Positions 1-12,100 of a stretch of 64,000 nt of DNA are shown here, in pieces (position 1 is the stretch's first letter; every line of letters starts with the position of its first letter). Source of the stretch: Poecilobothrus nobilitatus. Lineage: Eukaryota; Arthropoda; Insecta; Diptera; Dolichopodidae. The notes under the pieces are model-generated. The model had not been told where the DNA came from and made no database searches. It worked only from the letters and a program-made list of their open reading frames with translations. Location of the stretch: positions 234,341,477-234,405,476 of the forward strand of contig OX352773.1 of the NCBI GenBank assembly GCA_947095535.1, read 5' to 3'. The position numbers and the translations under genes were made by a program.

Positions 1-856
1 TGAAATATCGCCAAAAAAAAAAAAAAATTAAAATATTATTAAAATAATAATTTGTTTTTTTTTTGGCTTTAAAACGTTTTTTTTTTTATTTTAACAATAA
101 TTTATGAACATTTTGGCGTTAATTCATTAATTCATTCTGGAAGCAATTACATTGAGATTAAAGAAAAACTATATATAAATTCTATACAATTCTTCAATTT
201 ATTTGTTTCTGTTTAATTTTTGAATAATTTTTAATGAGAAAAAGAAACGGGGGAGGTAAATATGAATATTTTATTTATTAATTAAAACTAAAATTAAAAA
301 CACTAACTAACACATCACTTTCTAAAATGAATTACATTATTTGTTACAGTTCTTATTTAATATAAAAAGAATGCACTTTAATGATAAAAACAAAGAAATT
401 AAAACATTCAGTTTCATTCTGTGCTTTTCTGGTAAACTTTTCTTTCAGCTGGTAAACTTTGACAGTATTTTGACAATTTTATATTTCATTAATTTATTTT
501 AAGTTTATAAGATTTTTAAAAATTTTGTTTTTGTAGTAATTACATATATATATAATAACTTCAAAAACAAATATACATATATATATACGTATACAATTTA
601 TTGCTGTCATTGTTCTATAACTTACTTATTTGTAAACGCGTATTGAAAAAGAGTGGAGACATAAACCATATCGATTTTGACGTTTGTAAATTCCAATTTA
701 TTTTATTTATTTAAAAGATTTCCTTTGGACTTTTCGTTCGAATCAATAAAATTTTTTAAAAGTACAAATTTTATTAAGAACAAATTAAATGTGTTCATAA
801 TAAAATTTCAAAAAATTCTATAATTGTAATATATTTCATATGGATTTATTTTAATT

Positions 857-928
857 CGGTAATATATATAACGGTAATATTCGGTAATATTTATAACGGT
901 AATATTCGGTAATATTTATAACGGATTA
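857..928. repeat. 25-bp tandem repeat, about 2.9 copies
   Basis: The motif 'cggtaatat' recurs at 857, 882 and 907, and a second anchor 'taacgg' ends near 874, 899 and 924, giving an exact 25-bp period. The copies differ by only one or two bases, so the array is young or homogenised. It has no apparent link to a gene or larger element. Confidence 0.85.
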
Positions 929-2005
929 CCAGAACTATTTTTTTTTTTGAAACTTTTTTTTATTTTAAATAATTTTTTTTTACCTAACAAATATTTATTT
1001 AAATTTTTTTTATCTTTTTACAAGAACTCACACCTTAACTTTATTTTAAACAAAGGAATTTTACAAAGTAGATACATATATATAGAGGGCCTAAATTTAC
1101 TTTGATTACTTTGCTGCCTTACGAATACTTTCTTGCTTTTGAATACTTTTAAATTTGACAAAAAAATTAAGTTAAACAAGCAAAATAAAAATTTGGACAT
1201 TACCAATGTAAATTAGTTATCATATCACTGTTGTATTTTACAATACTTATTATAAAGTATAAGTCATTAAATTATTTTTTTTAGTTCATTTAAAATTAAT
1301 TTTTTATTTAATTTTCTTAAATATATAATTTCAAATTTTAACGTACTAAAAAATGTATAAGTAATAAAAAAAAATAAATATTCTTTTTATTTTGTTTTAA
1401 ATCATTAAATTATGTTGAAATATAAAAATAAAAACATTTATTGGATTTCTTTTATATTTGATATAAGAAATATATAAAAAAATAAGAAAAATAAATTTTT
1501 TATGATATTATTTTTTAATGTACACATGTACATCATAAATAATATATGTATTTATATTTCCTTCAACATCCTTATCCTTATTTATTATGTCATATGTATT
1601 TTTAAATATGAATGTACAGATTTAATACGTAACATATATAGATAATTTTTCTACTTAATAAATCTGTCTGTATATAACAGGTACATTTTTAAACAGTGTG
1701 ATGAAGAGGAACTAAAATGTTAGAATTTATTTATTGTCATACTGAAGAATTTTGCATTAAATTTATTTTTACTACCAGATATAATGAGACAGTTATTAAT
1801 GCCTTACGGCCTTGAAATATTTACATTAACATAATGTTAAATAAAATAAATTATATAAATGAATTAAAATTTTCTGATTTTTTTGTGGATGTTTGAATTT
1901 TGAAATGTTTATATTGTGTTATATTATTAGTATAATATCTTTAAATAATAATTTAGTATTATTTTTTAACACTCATGTTAAAAGTTTATGCTTTATAAAG
2001 GTCAT

Positions 2006-2156
2006 TTCACACTATATGTGTTATGATATGACTTGAATGTGTATGTGTATTATAAAAATTCCCCTATACAAAAGAACTCATATAGTGTGAACATAAAAAG
2101 GTATCATTTGACATCCGTATATGTTTTGTAACATATGTATCTTATAGTCAAATGAT
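2006..2156. repeat. two adjacent hairpins, MITE-like relic
   Basis: The arms 2006-2020 (TTCACACTATATGTG) and 2077-2091 are reverse complements at 14 of 15 positions, with a 56-base spacer. Immediately downstream, 2103-2112 (ATCATTTGAC) and 2147-2156 form a second, perfect 10-bp inverted repeat. Two unrelated inverted repeats side by side fit a small foldback element or its remnant. No coding capacity is present and the boundaries are uncertain. Confidence 0.5.
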
Positions 2157-3902
2157 AAAATTCATTTTACCGTTAGTTTTGCCGAAAACCATTTATATTG
2201 TCAAATCATAAAGACAAAGGGACAAGTGAAAAAAAATATAAATACCTATTCAACTTTAATATATTTTTTCTTAACCAAAATATTTAAAAAAAAACACTTT
2301 GACAATACAACAATAAAAATAAAATACAAAGGACAATACAAAAAACAATGAACAAGAAAAATAAATTTCTATCGATATTCAATACCCTTTTAACTGGTCA
2401 GCTGTTTAATATAATTTATACATTTCAAAAAGTCATATGACAACATAATACGAATTACCTAAATTGGTCTTAAGACTGTCTGTACATAAGACTGTCTGTA
2501 TATACATTTCAACATTTTAAGAATTTATTTTTTTATCAGTTACTACAAAGATATAACAGTTATTAATGCTTATTAACTGTTATACCTTTAATCATATAAC
2601 ATATATTTTTAAAATTTTTCTATTAATACAATTTTTTTTTTTTTAAATTTAATGTCTGTGAATTTTAAATATAAATTTAATATTTATATTTTTTTTGTTT
2701 GAATTAAAATTTTTTTTTTTTTTCTTTTGTTTTTTTTTTTTTTGACTGACCTTGAGACAATGTTAATTTTTCAATTCAATGACAAAAAATAACAAATCAA
2801 GTGAATTAAATTCCAGTCTTTCAAAAGAATTATGCAATTTTTCGTATCTTTATTACGAGTTTTTAATTTACATTTTTGAATCCTTTTCCAAAAATTAATA
2901 AAAAAATTTATTTCAATTATTTAATATTATACAAAAATTATAAATGTACAAAAAAAAGGGAAAAAACAAAAAAAAAAAAAAATGCGTTTTATTATGAATA
3001 AAAACATTATACCCTGTAATCAATATTATGAGCATTAAAACTTAAATTTGGGTGCATACGAGGATATATCTAAAAACATACGTAACTATATATGCATATA
3101 TATTTTATTGAAAAATTTATCAAAAAAAAGGTCCTTTATTCTATTGAATTTGAACTTTAATATGTATAATTTACAAGGTAAAAATAATTTTTTAAAGCAA
3201 TATTAATAAATACCCCATACAGAAGTAAAATGGTTAAATTTGCTAGTATGTATGTATATATGTATTATAAAATTTATAACGAAATTCAAAGTTTGTTTTT
3301 TTTTTTAACATACAATGTTTTTTTTTTTTTTATATGTAAGAGAATTAATTTGCATATTTGTAGTCCTTGAAATCTATTTTCATAATATACAGTTAGTAAA
3401 AATAAAAGGGGGGGAAAAAAAACATGTAAAGGAAATACCTTCTTGATAAATAATAAATTACATAATATTTAGAAATTCTTTTTTAAAGTTTTATTTTTTT
3501 TTTTTTTTGGTTTTTTTTTTTTTTATACCATTTTTATTTGTGCCGGTTATTCTGTGCCAATTTAAGTAAATGATGAATATACGATACTTATATACATATA
3601 TATACATAACATGTACTTTTTTTGTGTTTTTTTTTTGTAATCTAATCCAATCTCAGTAATCCAATTAAATTATATTACATATTATATATATTATTCTTTA
3701 ATAGATTAAATAAGGTATTTTTTTTTTGCTTGTTCTTTTTTTTTTATTGTATGTACTATACATATGTTTTTTAGTTTTATTCAAATTACGATACTTTAGT
3801 GTTGTATAATAATATTCGTTTTTTTTTTTTTTGTTTTGTTTTTTTTTTGTTATTATAAACGGTGAGAGTTAAAATGAGATAATGTTATTTTGAAAACAAG
3901 AA

Positions 3903-4743
3903 AAAGAAAATAATTTTCGGGCTTTCGGAAATAATCCTGTAAGAAATAATCCACCAAACAAAAATGAAATAACACCGAAAAATTTTGTATGAAAAATAAC
4001 GCCGTAAAAATTGGAATATTATTTCATTTCTTTGTGATCGGTAATTTTTTTTCATTTTCTTTTTTTGGCGCCTTATTTCAAATTAAATAATCCATTATTC
4101 CATTTTGGAAATTAATCCATTATTTCACATGAATAATGAATTATTCCATTTTGGAAATTATTTGATTATTTTGAATGATTATTTTATTTTCATAATTATG
4201 AAGAGAGCCTAATTAAGAATTTTGCATATACATATATATATAAATACTGTGCGAAAATGGAATACTCTGATTTTGAATCCAACTCTAAAATCTCTTCTAA
4301 GTCAGAATCTCGCATATACATATATGTAAATCTTCTGGGAAAAGGGAATATCCTGATTTCGTAGCCAATTTTAAAATAACTTTTATTTTTCGGGATTTTG
4401 TTCTTGCTGATATGTATGTTATTTTGTTGTTGCGATCTTTTAATTAATGTATGTTATTTAAGTTTTCTTAGTAAATAACATCTTTAAAGAATAAAGTGAA
4501 ATAACTCCACAAGTTAAAATGAAATAATTCCTTTCCCTCAAATTAAAATGAAATAAAAATGAAAGCGATGGAGGGAGGGGGGTTCAATTTATTTTGGGAA
4601 AATATTTCATTTTGAATTTAGGGATGTTATTTCATAATGAAATAATCACCAATTTTTTTTTTTTTGGTGTTATTTAATTTTTTTTTTTTTGTTTTGAGGG
4701 ATTAGTTTTTGCAAAACTATTTCCGGCAGCCATAATTTTCTTT
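3903..4743. mobile_element. non-autonomous DNA transposon (foldback MITE A)
   Basis: The two ends are imperfect reverse complements over about 50 bases. The left end reads AAAGAAAATAATTTTCGGGC and then TTTCGGAAATAAT. The complement of the right end reads AAAGAAAATTATGGCTGCCG and then GAAATAGT. Further inside both ends share a segment ending in AATCC and CAAAC. The interior is non-coding and full of reiterated ATTATTTC / GAAATAAT words, plus an 88-bp repeat given separately. The length of about 840 bp is large for a MITE. I could not fix a target-site duplication, so the superfamily is unassigned. Shared interior motifs suggest kinship with the element at 22763-23355. Confidence 0.65.
4224..4380 (+). 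repeat. 88-bp internal repeat, about 1.8 copies
   Basis: The word GCATATACATATAT occurs at 4224 and 4312, exactly 88 bases apart. Each copy continues into a 'ggaaNANNctgatttNga' segment and then 'ccaactctaaaatctcttct' or a diverged form of it. Related copies lie at 5921-6085, 22990-23160 and, inverted, 25716-25775. Two of the four sites lie inside foldback elements, so the unit is probably an internal minisatellite of that transposon group rather than a separate element. Confidence 0.7.
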
Positions 4744-5605
4744 AATATTTTTTTTATTTTTATTAAATAAAATGCATAAGATATAGAAATCATTTTCAAA
4801 AATGTATTTTGAGGTATAGTAGCTTCGTGGTAATTTTCATTTATATAACTATATTTATTATCTATTTATTATTTATTGTACATATGTATATTTTAACTAT
4901 TTTAAACATTTATTTTAGACTATTATACCCCATTAAATTGCAAATTATAATCTATAATCTATCTTGTTTTTTTTTGTTTTGTTTATGACTTTAAAACCAA
5001 AATTTGTTTTCAATATTCTTGTAATTTTTGTTCGATAACATACACTAGTAAACAATCATTCTTCTTAGTGTCGTCTATTAAATTTCCATTAATTTTCCTA
5101 AAACCATTAGTCCTTGCAAAAATAAAATAAATAAATAAATTGAATAATGGGTACAATTCGAGTCCTGATATTTTATTTATTCTGAACACTTTTAAAATTA
5201 GTTAAACTAAATATTTTTTTCAGATAAATAAAAAAACAATTTTTCTTTAATTAAATTAAATTTCATAATTTAATATTGTATATATTTAGAAAAAAATAAA
5301 TTTAATAAATTTGATTAGATGACTTTTAACATTTAGTAACTAATTAAAATATTTTAAATTCAATCAAGAAAGATTCAATCAATGTTAACAATTTCATTTT
5401 AAATTAATTGATTATAATTAGTTATATTAGTTCAATTTAATAATAAAATAATTTATTGCATAATTAATTATTTATTATGGGGTTATTTGTATTTTTAACA
5501 TTGTTTTTTTTTTTTTTTTTGTATTTTTCTTATTTAAATTATTATATAATAATAGAAATGTTAATTTAATTTACAGGAATTATTTAAAAAAAAATAAAAA
5601 CTAAT

Positions 5606-5662
5606 AATAACCTTTAGCCAATTATATATATATACGTATTATATAATTGGCTAAATGTTATT
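5606..5662. repeat. 57-bp near-perfect palindrome
   Basis: The arms 5606-5627 (AATAACCTTTAGCCAATTAT and on) and 5641-5662 are reverse complements with a single mismatch and enclose a 13-base AT spacer. The stem of about 22 bp is long enough to extrude as a cruciform or fold as a stable RNA hairpin. It is most simply a minimal foldback transposon remnant. Nothing shows that it is transcribed. Confidence 0.75.
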
Positions 5663-5920
5663 ATAAATAAATATATGTATTTATAAATAATTGTATGATA
5701 AAGAAAATTAAATAAACTTTTCTTAACATAACAATTTAAATAGATTTCAAATTAGATTTTTATTTGATTTTAATTATTTACGTATATGTATAATATGTAT
5801 TTGCATTTAAAATTAGATTTCTATTGAAAATCATTAGCTGCATTCAATTGAATTGAGTGGTTTAATATCACAAGTCTGTATTTCTTTTGTCTGTATTTCA
5901 TATATTGTACAAAAATATAT

Positions 5921-6085
5921 TATATAAATATTCTGTAAAAGGCGTATAACTTTGATTTTGAATTCACTAAAGTCCCTCTTAATTCAGATTCTCAGATTTA
6001 CATATATACATAAATATTGTGGAAAAAGCGTAAAGCCCTGCTTTTGAATGCAACTCTAAAATCTCTTCTAATTTAGAATAAAATA
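5921..6085 (+). repeat. 86-bp repeat, about 2 copies, related to 4224-4380
   Basis: 'GATTTTGAAT' at 5954 and 'GCTTTTGAAT' at 6040 mark units 86 bases apart. Each is followed by 'tctaaaatctcttctaattt' or a diverged version, then CATATA-rich DNA and 'ataaatattNtgNaaaaag'. This matches the internal repeat of the foldback element at 3903-4743. No terminal inverted repeats are evident here, so it may be a fragment whose ends have decayed. Confidence 0.6.
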
Positions 6086-7548
6086 CAGGCATATGACACG
6101 CTCCCAATGCAACGGTTAAAAAATTGACACTTCAAAAATTTTACTGAACGTTTTGCAGTAAAATTTAAATATGATGTTTGTCGTGAGTGACATTGTGGAT
6201 TTATTTCATTTGTTTATGACATGTTGTAAACAAAGAAAATTAATTTTTAATTTTTTAACAACAAAACTTTTTAAAAACAAAAATTAAATAAAGAAATAAA
6301 CTTGAAATGAATTGTCGCTGCTCGATTATGTATAGTTTTTTTTTGCTGTTTGTAAAGTGATTTATTTAAACGCTTCAAAAAAATAAATAAATACGTTGAG
6401 TAAAAAATTGCTTAAAGCAATTTAATAAATTTAAGGCGTTTGTCTCAACTGAATTGTATTTTTATTTTCTTTAATTTCCTCAATTGAATTTTTATAATTA
6501 TATAACCACAAATGAATAGAGTGAACTTTGTTAGATGTACATTTTGTCTGAGTACCCGAAAATGGTGGCTTTTCACGTAATTGTAAAGCTGTTCAACTCG
6601 CTGGAAGCGGTACAAATCTTTAAATTCAGAAATAAAGAATGTCGTGGTTCATATTTTATAACCTATGTAAATATTAGTCTCAACAACAAGTCAATATACT
6701 AAAAAACGATAGGGGATTTTCTATTGATGTATAACATGCGCTGTGGCCAAAAAATCTGGTATATATTATACTTTAAAAAATCAAATAGATCCTCATCTCT
6801 AAATCAAAGTAATATCGATAATGTAAAAAGGATTTTGCGGGGGGTATGCTGTACAACCGGCAGACATGCCAAAAGGTTAAGAATTCCTTCATGAGCCTAA
6901 TTCCAATGAGCCTAAACTGATCTAAATATGCACATGCAATTCTTTCTACATACCATACCTACATACCATACTTTTACTTCTGCATCTGTTTAAAAAATTA
7001 ATTTAAAATTAAAATAAACTTAAAATTTTTAAAAACTAAATATCAAAATTTTCTTAACACAATTTATTCACTTTGATTTACAAATAATTATATAAATTTT
7101 GTTAATTTCTATTTGTTCTTTTTCGTGAAGAAAAATATTAGTTTTTAAAATTATAAATAATTAGAAATTAAAATACAAAAAGTAAAATAATAAAATTCTT
7201 AATTCAAGTTTTTGTACTATTTATATACGTATAAATAAGGGTAAAGAATTACTAAAAGTTTTATTGTAGTTTTGAATAATAATTAATTTTCTTTGATGAA
7301 ATAAAAAAAAAAAAAAAACAAACTATAAAAGAATTAAATTTTACAATTTTCTTTTATTTAACTTGTGAATTTACAGTGACAAGAAAAAAGTTATTTTTGT
7401 CTAATGAATTCTATATTCTTTTTTACTTTTGACAGAGCACGATATTAATTTTGACACGATTAAATATTTATTTTAATAATTTAATGCAATTTCCCTGTAC
7501 CTATAATAAAGTTAAAAAATTTGAAATCCTAGAATTTATATAAAATGA

Positions 7549-7727
7549 ATTCAAGTAATCAAATTATGGACTTTTCCTCCTGTAGATATGCAAATATCCT
7601 GGACTAATACAAATTTTTCGATATTATAAAAATTTGGTTGGATAATAACTGTATTTGATAACTACAATTATAAAATCTAAAATCGTAAAATATAAAATCT
7701 ATTCAACTAATCAAATTATGGACTTTT
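7549..7727 (+). repeat. dispersed direct repeat, 27-bp word at 152-bp spacing
   Basis: A 27-base word beginning ATTCAAGTAATCAAATTATG at 7549 recurs at 7701 with one G-to-C change. Just downstream of the second copy 'atattcgaca' also occurs twice (near 7740 and 7770). The two units are otherwise diverged, so this looks like an old tandem duplication or part of an unknown element. Confidence 0.6.
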
Positions 7728-8381
7728 TCTGTATACCGATATATTCGACAGACTCTCATGTACCAATATATTCGACATATCCTAATTAGAGTCTCTTTAT
7801 ACTAAATATATATAACAACAACAAATATACATAATATATCAATTTTTGTTCAGTACTGTTGAATTTTTATCAACTTCTATCTAAAACTTTCTGTATTACA
7901 GCTTATCTTTTTTTTTTTTTTTTTTTTTAGTTATATATACGTGTACTTTACAAAATTTTGAATTTATTTTTTGTTTAAATTACCATAAAATTTATTAAGG
8001 GCTTGTCTTTTATAATTCTTTATTGTATACTAATTTGCATGTACAGTGTACATCATAAATATTCGTTTATTTATTTTTGTACTTCTTAAAAATAAATATA
8101 GAGAAAAATTAATTAATGTAAAAGAAAAACATAAATAAAAAAATTACCATTTCGAGAACTAGTCAAATTTCAAAATTTATTGTATAATTTATAAATAAAT
8201 CAAAAAGCAAAGAACATTTCTACCTTTCGAACAAGATTATGATTTTTTTGACTGGATTCGCTATTGGTGCTATTTTTTTTTTTGAAAACCGTATTTACTT
8301 TAGTTTCAAATCAAAATTCTAAAATATATTTTTTAAGTTATTCTAAAACTAACGGTATTTTTAAATAATATAATTTTTAAA

Positions 8382-8434
8382 ATACTCAATATTATGTCAA
8401 AAAATATTCTCTTATACTCAATATTATGTCAAAA
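8382..8434 (+). repeat. 32-bp duplication
   Basis: The 21-base word starting ATACTCAATATTATGTCAAA lies at 8382 and again at 8414, separated by 'atattctctt'. This is a simple recent tandem duplication with no coding context. Confidence 0.8.
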
Positions 8435-9247
8435 CAAAAAAAAGCTTGAACCGTTCATTTGAGCTTAATTTTGAAATTTATAGTATCAAATTAATTCTTA
8501 ACTTCAGGTTCTGAAATTTTTATTATGATCTTAGGTTCTGAGTTATGATCTTAAATCTAGGTTATGAACGAAAACTATATATATACAAGTTAATTCTGAT
8601 AAGTCAGAGAATATTCATAAAATACAGGAGATATACACTGTCACAATAAAAATATCTAAACTTAAGAAATAGGATATAATATAAAAATAATAAAAATATA
8701 AAAATCATTTTTTATTACTTTGTATTTTTTTAAATTTTTGCTATTTTTATATTTTTTAATTAATTATATTAAAACAAAATATTTTTCATCCTTGAAATAA
8801 AGTGTAGACAAGTATGAAAAAAAGGATTGTTACTATAAAAAAAAAAAAAAAATTTGAGAATATCTTTTATTATATAGGTATATATAATTAAGTAAAGATT
8901 TTATAATTTATTATAGTCCTTAAGCGTTTAAAGGAGCTTCAAAAAAAAAAAAAACTAGTTTCCATTATTTTTAACAGTCGTGAAACCTTTTTGTTTTCCT
9001 TTTTATTTTATTTTATAAAAGGCAATGTTTATTCAAGCTTATATAATTTTTCGTCATTTATTAATTTCCTTTATATTATGGTGTATTAAAAAATTATTTT
9101 GATTCTCTCTATGCTTTATTATTATTTTTTTTTTTTTGTTTTATTAAATTTTGTGATATTTTTACCCATTAAAACCAATTTAGCTCTAAATGTAAATAAA
9201 TTTTTTTTTTTTGTTTTACAGAGTTTAATAAAAACAAAAATTATTTT

Positions 9248-10540
9248 TATACCCGTATCAACTATGTTCAAGGGTATAATAAATTTGCCATTACGTTTGT
9301 GACACCTTAAAGGAGTCGAGCTAGATATGGTGTCAAAGGTATGGATCGGCTCAGAAACGAATTCTGAGTCGATTAAGCCATGTACGTCCGTCCGTCCGTC
9401 CGCACGATAACTCAAAAAATAAAGGAGCTAGGAGACTGAAATTTTTTTTACGTCACTTTTGCAAAATTGTTAGTTTTGCTATTTAAATCCAACATTTTCG
9501 GTCGGCGGGTTCGAGTAGCTACAATACAACTTCTATCTTTATATAGAAATAACTCAGTATCTATTCAAGCTAGGTTTCTGAAATTTTGCAAATGATGATC
9601 AAGTTTTATGGCAACAACTTCTGTAAAATTTGGTTGTGGTGGTGAGGCGGGTTCGAATAGCTGCCATACAACTTCTCCGTTTAAATGAGAATAACTCAGT
9701 GTCTATTGAAGCTAGGAACCTGAAATTTAGTAAAGAGGTGTCGAGTTACAGGCCAACAACTTCTGTAAAATTTGGTTGGTCTAGAGCAGCCGATTCAGGC
9801 TTCTTGCACCTCTTCGAAATTAATGAAGCTAGGCGTCTGAAATCTTGCAAATGATGATCAAGTTTTATGGCAACCACTTTTGCAAAATTTGGTTGTGGGG
9901 GTGCGACGGTTTCGGGTAGCTGCCATACAACTTATCCGTTAAAATGAGAATAACTCAGTATCTATTGAAGCTAGGAACCTGAAATTTAGTAAAGAGGTGT
10001 CGAGTTGCAGGCCAACAACTTTTGTAAAATTTGGTTGGTTTAGAGCAGCCGGTTCAGGCTTTTTGCACCTCTTGGAACTTTATGAAGCTAAGCGTCTGAA
10101 ATCTTGCAAATGATGATCCTGTTTTATGGCAACAAATTCTATAAAATTTGGTTGTGGTGGTGCGACGGGTTCGGGTAGCTGCCATACAATTTCTCTTTTT
10201 AAATAATGAAAATAACTCAGTGTCTATTAAAGCTAGCTATCTGAAATTTAGTGAAAAAGTGTCGAGTTGCATGCCAAAAACTTTTGTAAAATTTGATTGG
10301 TCTAAAGCAGCCGGTTCAGTCTTCTTGCATTTCTTGGAACTTAATGAAGCTAGGTGCAATAAATTCGGGTAGCTGTCATACAACTCCACAATTTACATAA
10401 ATATACCTCTGTAGTTCGGTACTAAAACATCTGAATGTTTTTAAAAGATGACCAAGTTTTATAGAAACAGGATATATTACGTTCATACGGGTATCCCAGA
10501 GTTGACACAGTCTACTCTACTGCACTCTTCCTCGTTTTTT
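9248..10540 (+). mobile_element. Helentron-like (mini-me/DINE-type) element, copy 1
   Basis: The element opens with TATACCC (9248-9254) and GGGTATA (9272-9278) as a short subterminal inverted repeat. It continues with 'aaatttgccattacgtttgt', a line reading 'gagtcgattaagccatgta', and a (GTCC)n tract at 9385-9402 followed by 'gcacgataactc'. This order is characteristic of the mini-me / DINE-1 group of non-autonomous, rolling-circle-related elements in flies and is also seen, inverted, at 27488-28207. The body is an array of about 130-bp subunits described separately. The end near 10540 runs into a T run after 'actgcactcttcctcg'. No replicase or helicase is encoded. Assignment rests on recalled family architecture, not a search. 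Confidence 0.7.
9507..10372 (+). repeat. dimeric internal array, alternating 142/117-bp subunits
   Basis: The anchor TGTAAAATTTGG or a close variant starts at 9622, 9764, 9881, 10023, 10140 and 10285. The intervals are 142, 117, 142, 117 and 145, so the true repeat is a 259-bp dimer of two diverged subunits. A second anchor, 'ggttcgggtagctgccatac' and variants, recurs at 9507, 9649, 9908 and 10167. Both subunits share 'gaagctagg', 'tctgaaat' and the anchor, which indicates an older ~130-bp monomer. Two 74-codon open frames (9630-9854, 10148-10372) translate into similar peptides only because they are two array copies 518 bp apart. Neither has an ATG start and I do not call them genes. Confidence 0.85.
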
Positions 10541-11494
10541 TAAGGATTCAACACGATTCATCAAAAAAAAAAAAAAAAAAAAACCTAATAAATTCAAATT
10601 TTAATGCAGACCAGTAGTTTTTTTTGAAAAAACAACATTTGAACTTTTACAAAAAATTAATATGTACATACTCCATAGTAAAATTATTCACTGAAAAGCT
10701 AAATGTCAAAAACAAAATCTAAAATATGTATTTATTTTATTAATGAATTTTGGGAAATTATATTTCAAACAAAATAATGTAAAAAATACATAATAATTTT
10801 ACTTCTTAGATTAATTTAGTTTTATGTTAATTTGCACAATTTGCTATTGCTTTGATTATGCACAATGATTTGGAGATGTACCTACAATATACTTTATTAA
10901 TGTTTTGTACAAAATAACATGTCTTGACAACTTTTGAATGTAAGTAAAGGTTTGAAATTGCATCGTAAGATCAAAGGATCAGTGAACATTGTTGCTGTTT
11001 CATGAATAAAAAAAAAATATGAAACGATATTTTATCGTAGACTAACATAACCTAAACCTAAACCATGCGCAAATCTTCAATATTTACTCTTGCATATTTT
11101 TAAAGTTTATTTTTATTTAATTTGACATTTTTAAAAGATATCAATCAAACATTTTTGGATTAGATACAAATAAACATTTCTAAAAACCAATCAACATTTT
11201 TGTGGACAGTAATTTTTTTAAAATTTGTATTTTGTATTGAGGTCGTTCACATTGGGGTCGTGACATTTTTGACTTTTATTTTCTTTCAATGTACTTTTAG
11301 ATAAAGACCTTTATTAAAATAAAAATAAAAAAATTTTATGTGATAAAATATAGCATAATATAAAATAAAACACTTATCTAAAACATAAGCTAAATTTCCC
11401 AGACTAAGAGCCGAATGGTTTAATTTTATCTTAAGTATTAATAGTAAAACTAAAATTGTATTTTAATTATTATTTTGAGGGATATCGTTTAGTT
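10541..11494. other. AT-rich spacer, no gene seen
   Basis: The spacer begins with a 20-base A run (about 10564-10583), with ordinary AT-rich DNA beyond. Around 11048-11064 'aacctaaacctaaacc' is a short run of a 6-base motif. It is too short to mean anything. Confidence 0.75.
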
Positions 11495-11804
11495 CGGTGT
11501 TTCCCAACCTGGGACGCACGCTTCACAGGGGGCAATGTGATTCTTTAAGAGGGCAATAATCAAAATATTCTAAAACAAGTACAAATTAAATTTTTTACAG
11601 AAATAATATTTAAGGGCAAAATATAAGTGGTAAAAATTTATTATAATTCAATTTCTTAATAATTTCTCCCTTAAACATATCACTTAAGAGTCCCTTCAGT
11701 GAAGAAATTCCATTTTCGAATATTAAAAATTTTATGTATGTGTTATATAGGAATTTTAGAAAGCTTTATGTGGGGCATTGCACAAAAAAGGTTGAGAAAC
11801 ATTG
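11495..11804. mobile_element. hAT-like MITE, about 310 bp
   Basis: The left end CGGTGTTTCCCAACCTGG (from 11495) and the complement of the right end, CAATGTTTCTCAACCTTTTT, form matching terminal inverted repeats. These closely resemble the CAGTGTTTCTCAACC-type ends of hAT-superfamily elements. An 8-bp target-site duplication is supported at seven of eight bases: GTTTAGTT (11487-11494) against GTTTAGCT overlapping the last base (11804-11811). The interior includes 'gggggcaatgtgattcttta' and has no coding frame, so the element depends on a hAT transposase in trans. The identification is by end sequence and duplication length only. Confidence 0.75.
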
Positions 11805-11810
11805 TTTAGC

Positions 11811-12100
11811 TTGAACTCAATTCTCACTTTATCAAACAAAAACTACTACATATTTAAAATTATGGTTTTACGGGAAAAATTTTAATTGATCTTATTACTT
11901 CGCAGAAGATTTTATGAACATTTTCTATAAGCAGTAAGATCAATTGAATATTTAAATTGGATTTTTTCTAGGCAAATTAGTACTACAATGCCTACTGAAG
12001 ATTTTAGTTGTACTAATGAACGAAACAAATCCCTAATAATATAAAAACTACAAGTTCAGGTCTAGTGTAATTTAAATTCGAGGCCTATTTTATGCATTCG
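11811..12100. mobile_element. decayed foldback element related to 24601-24791
   Basis: It starts 'ttgaactcaattctcacttt' then 'atcaaacaaaaactac', and ends 'ggcctattttatgcattcg'. Both ends closely parallel the palindromic element at 24601-24791. Inside, AATTGATCTTATTACT near 11885 and 'gcagtaagatcaattga' near 11932 form a second nested hairpin. It directly abuts the hAT-like MITE on its left, which suggests that one inserted next to or into the other. Boundaries are approximate. Confidence 0.5.

Larger units (their letters stand above)
1..3902. other. AT-rich non-coding block, no gene seen
   Basis: This stretch holds only A/T-rich low-complexity DNA, with many A or T runs of 10-20 bases, for example around 2700-2745, 3480-3525 and 3825-3850. 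Apart from the tandem repeat near 860-928 and the inverted repeats near 2006-2156, which are listed separately, I see no gene. The only open frame of note, 62 codons on the minus strand at 1018-1206, is rich in F, K and L and has no recognisable motif. Confidence 0.8.
4744..9247. other. AT-rich non-coding block, no gene seen
   Basis: Only low-complexity A/T DNA and the short repeats listed separately (5606-5662, 5921-6085, 7549-7727, 8382-8434) are visible. The stretch 6530-6910 has a more mixed composition, with CG dinucleotides and words such as 'gctggaagcggtac', and may be old transposon sequence. No frame in it is open for long and I recognise no motif. Confidence 0.75.

Noticed and set aside
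9630..10372. Two 74-codon frames with similar peptides, suggesting a duplicated gene
   Set aside because: They are two copies of the 259-bp internal array of a Helentron-like element, lack ATG starts, and the array's third copy does not maintain the frame.
11048..11064. 'aacctaaacctaaacc' as telomeric-type repeat
   Set aside because: Fewer than three units, and flies generally lack short telomerase repeats. Most likely chance.
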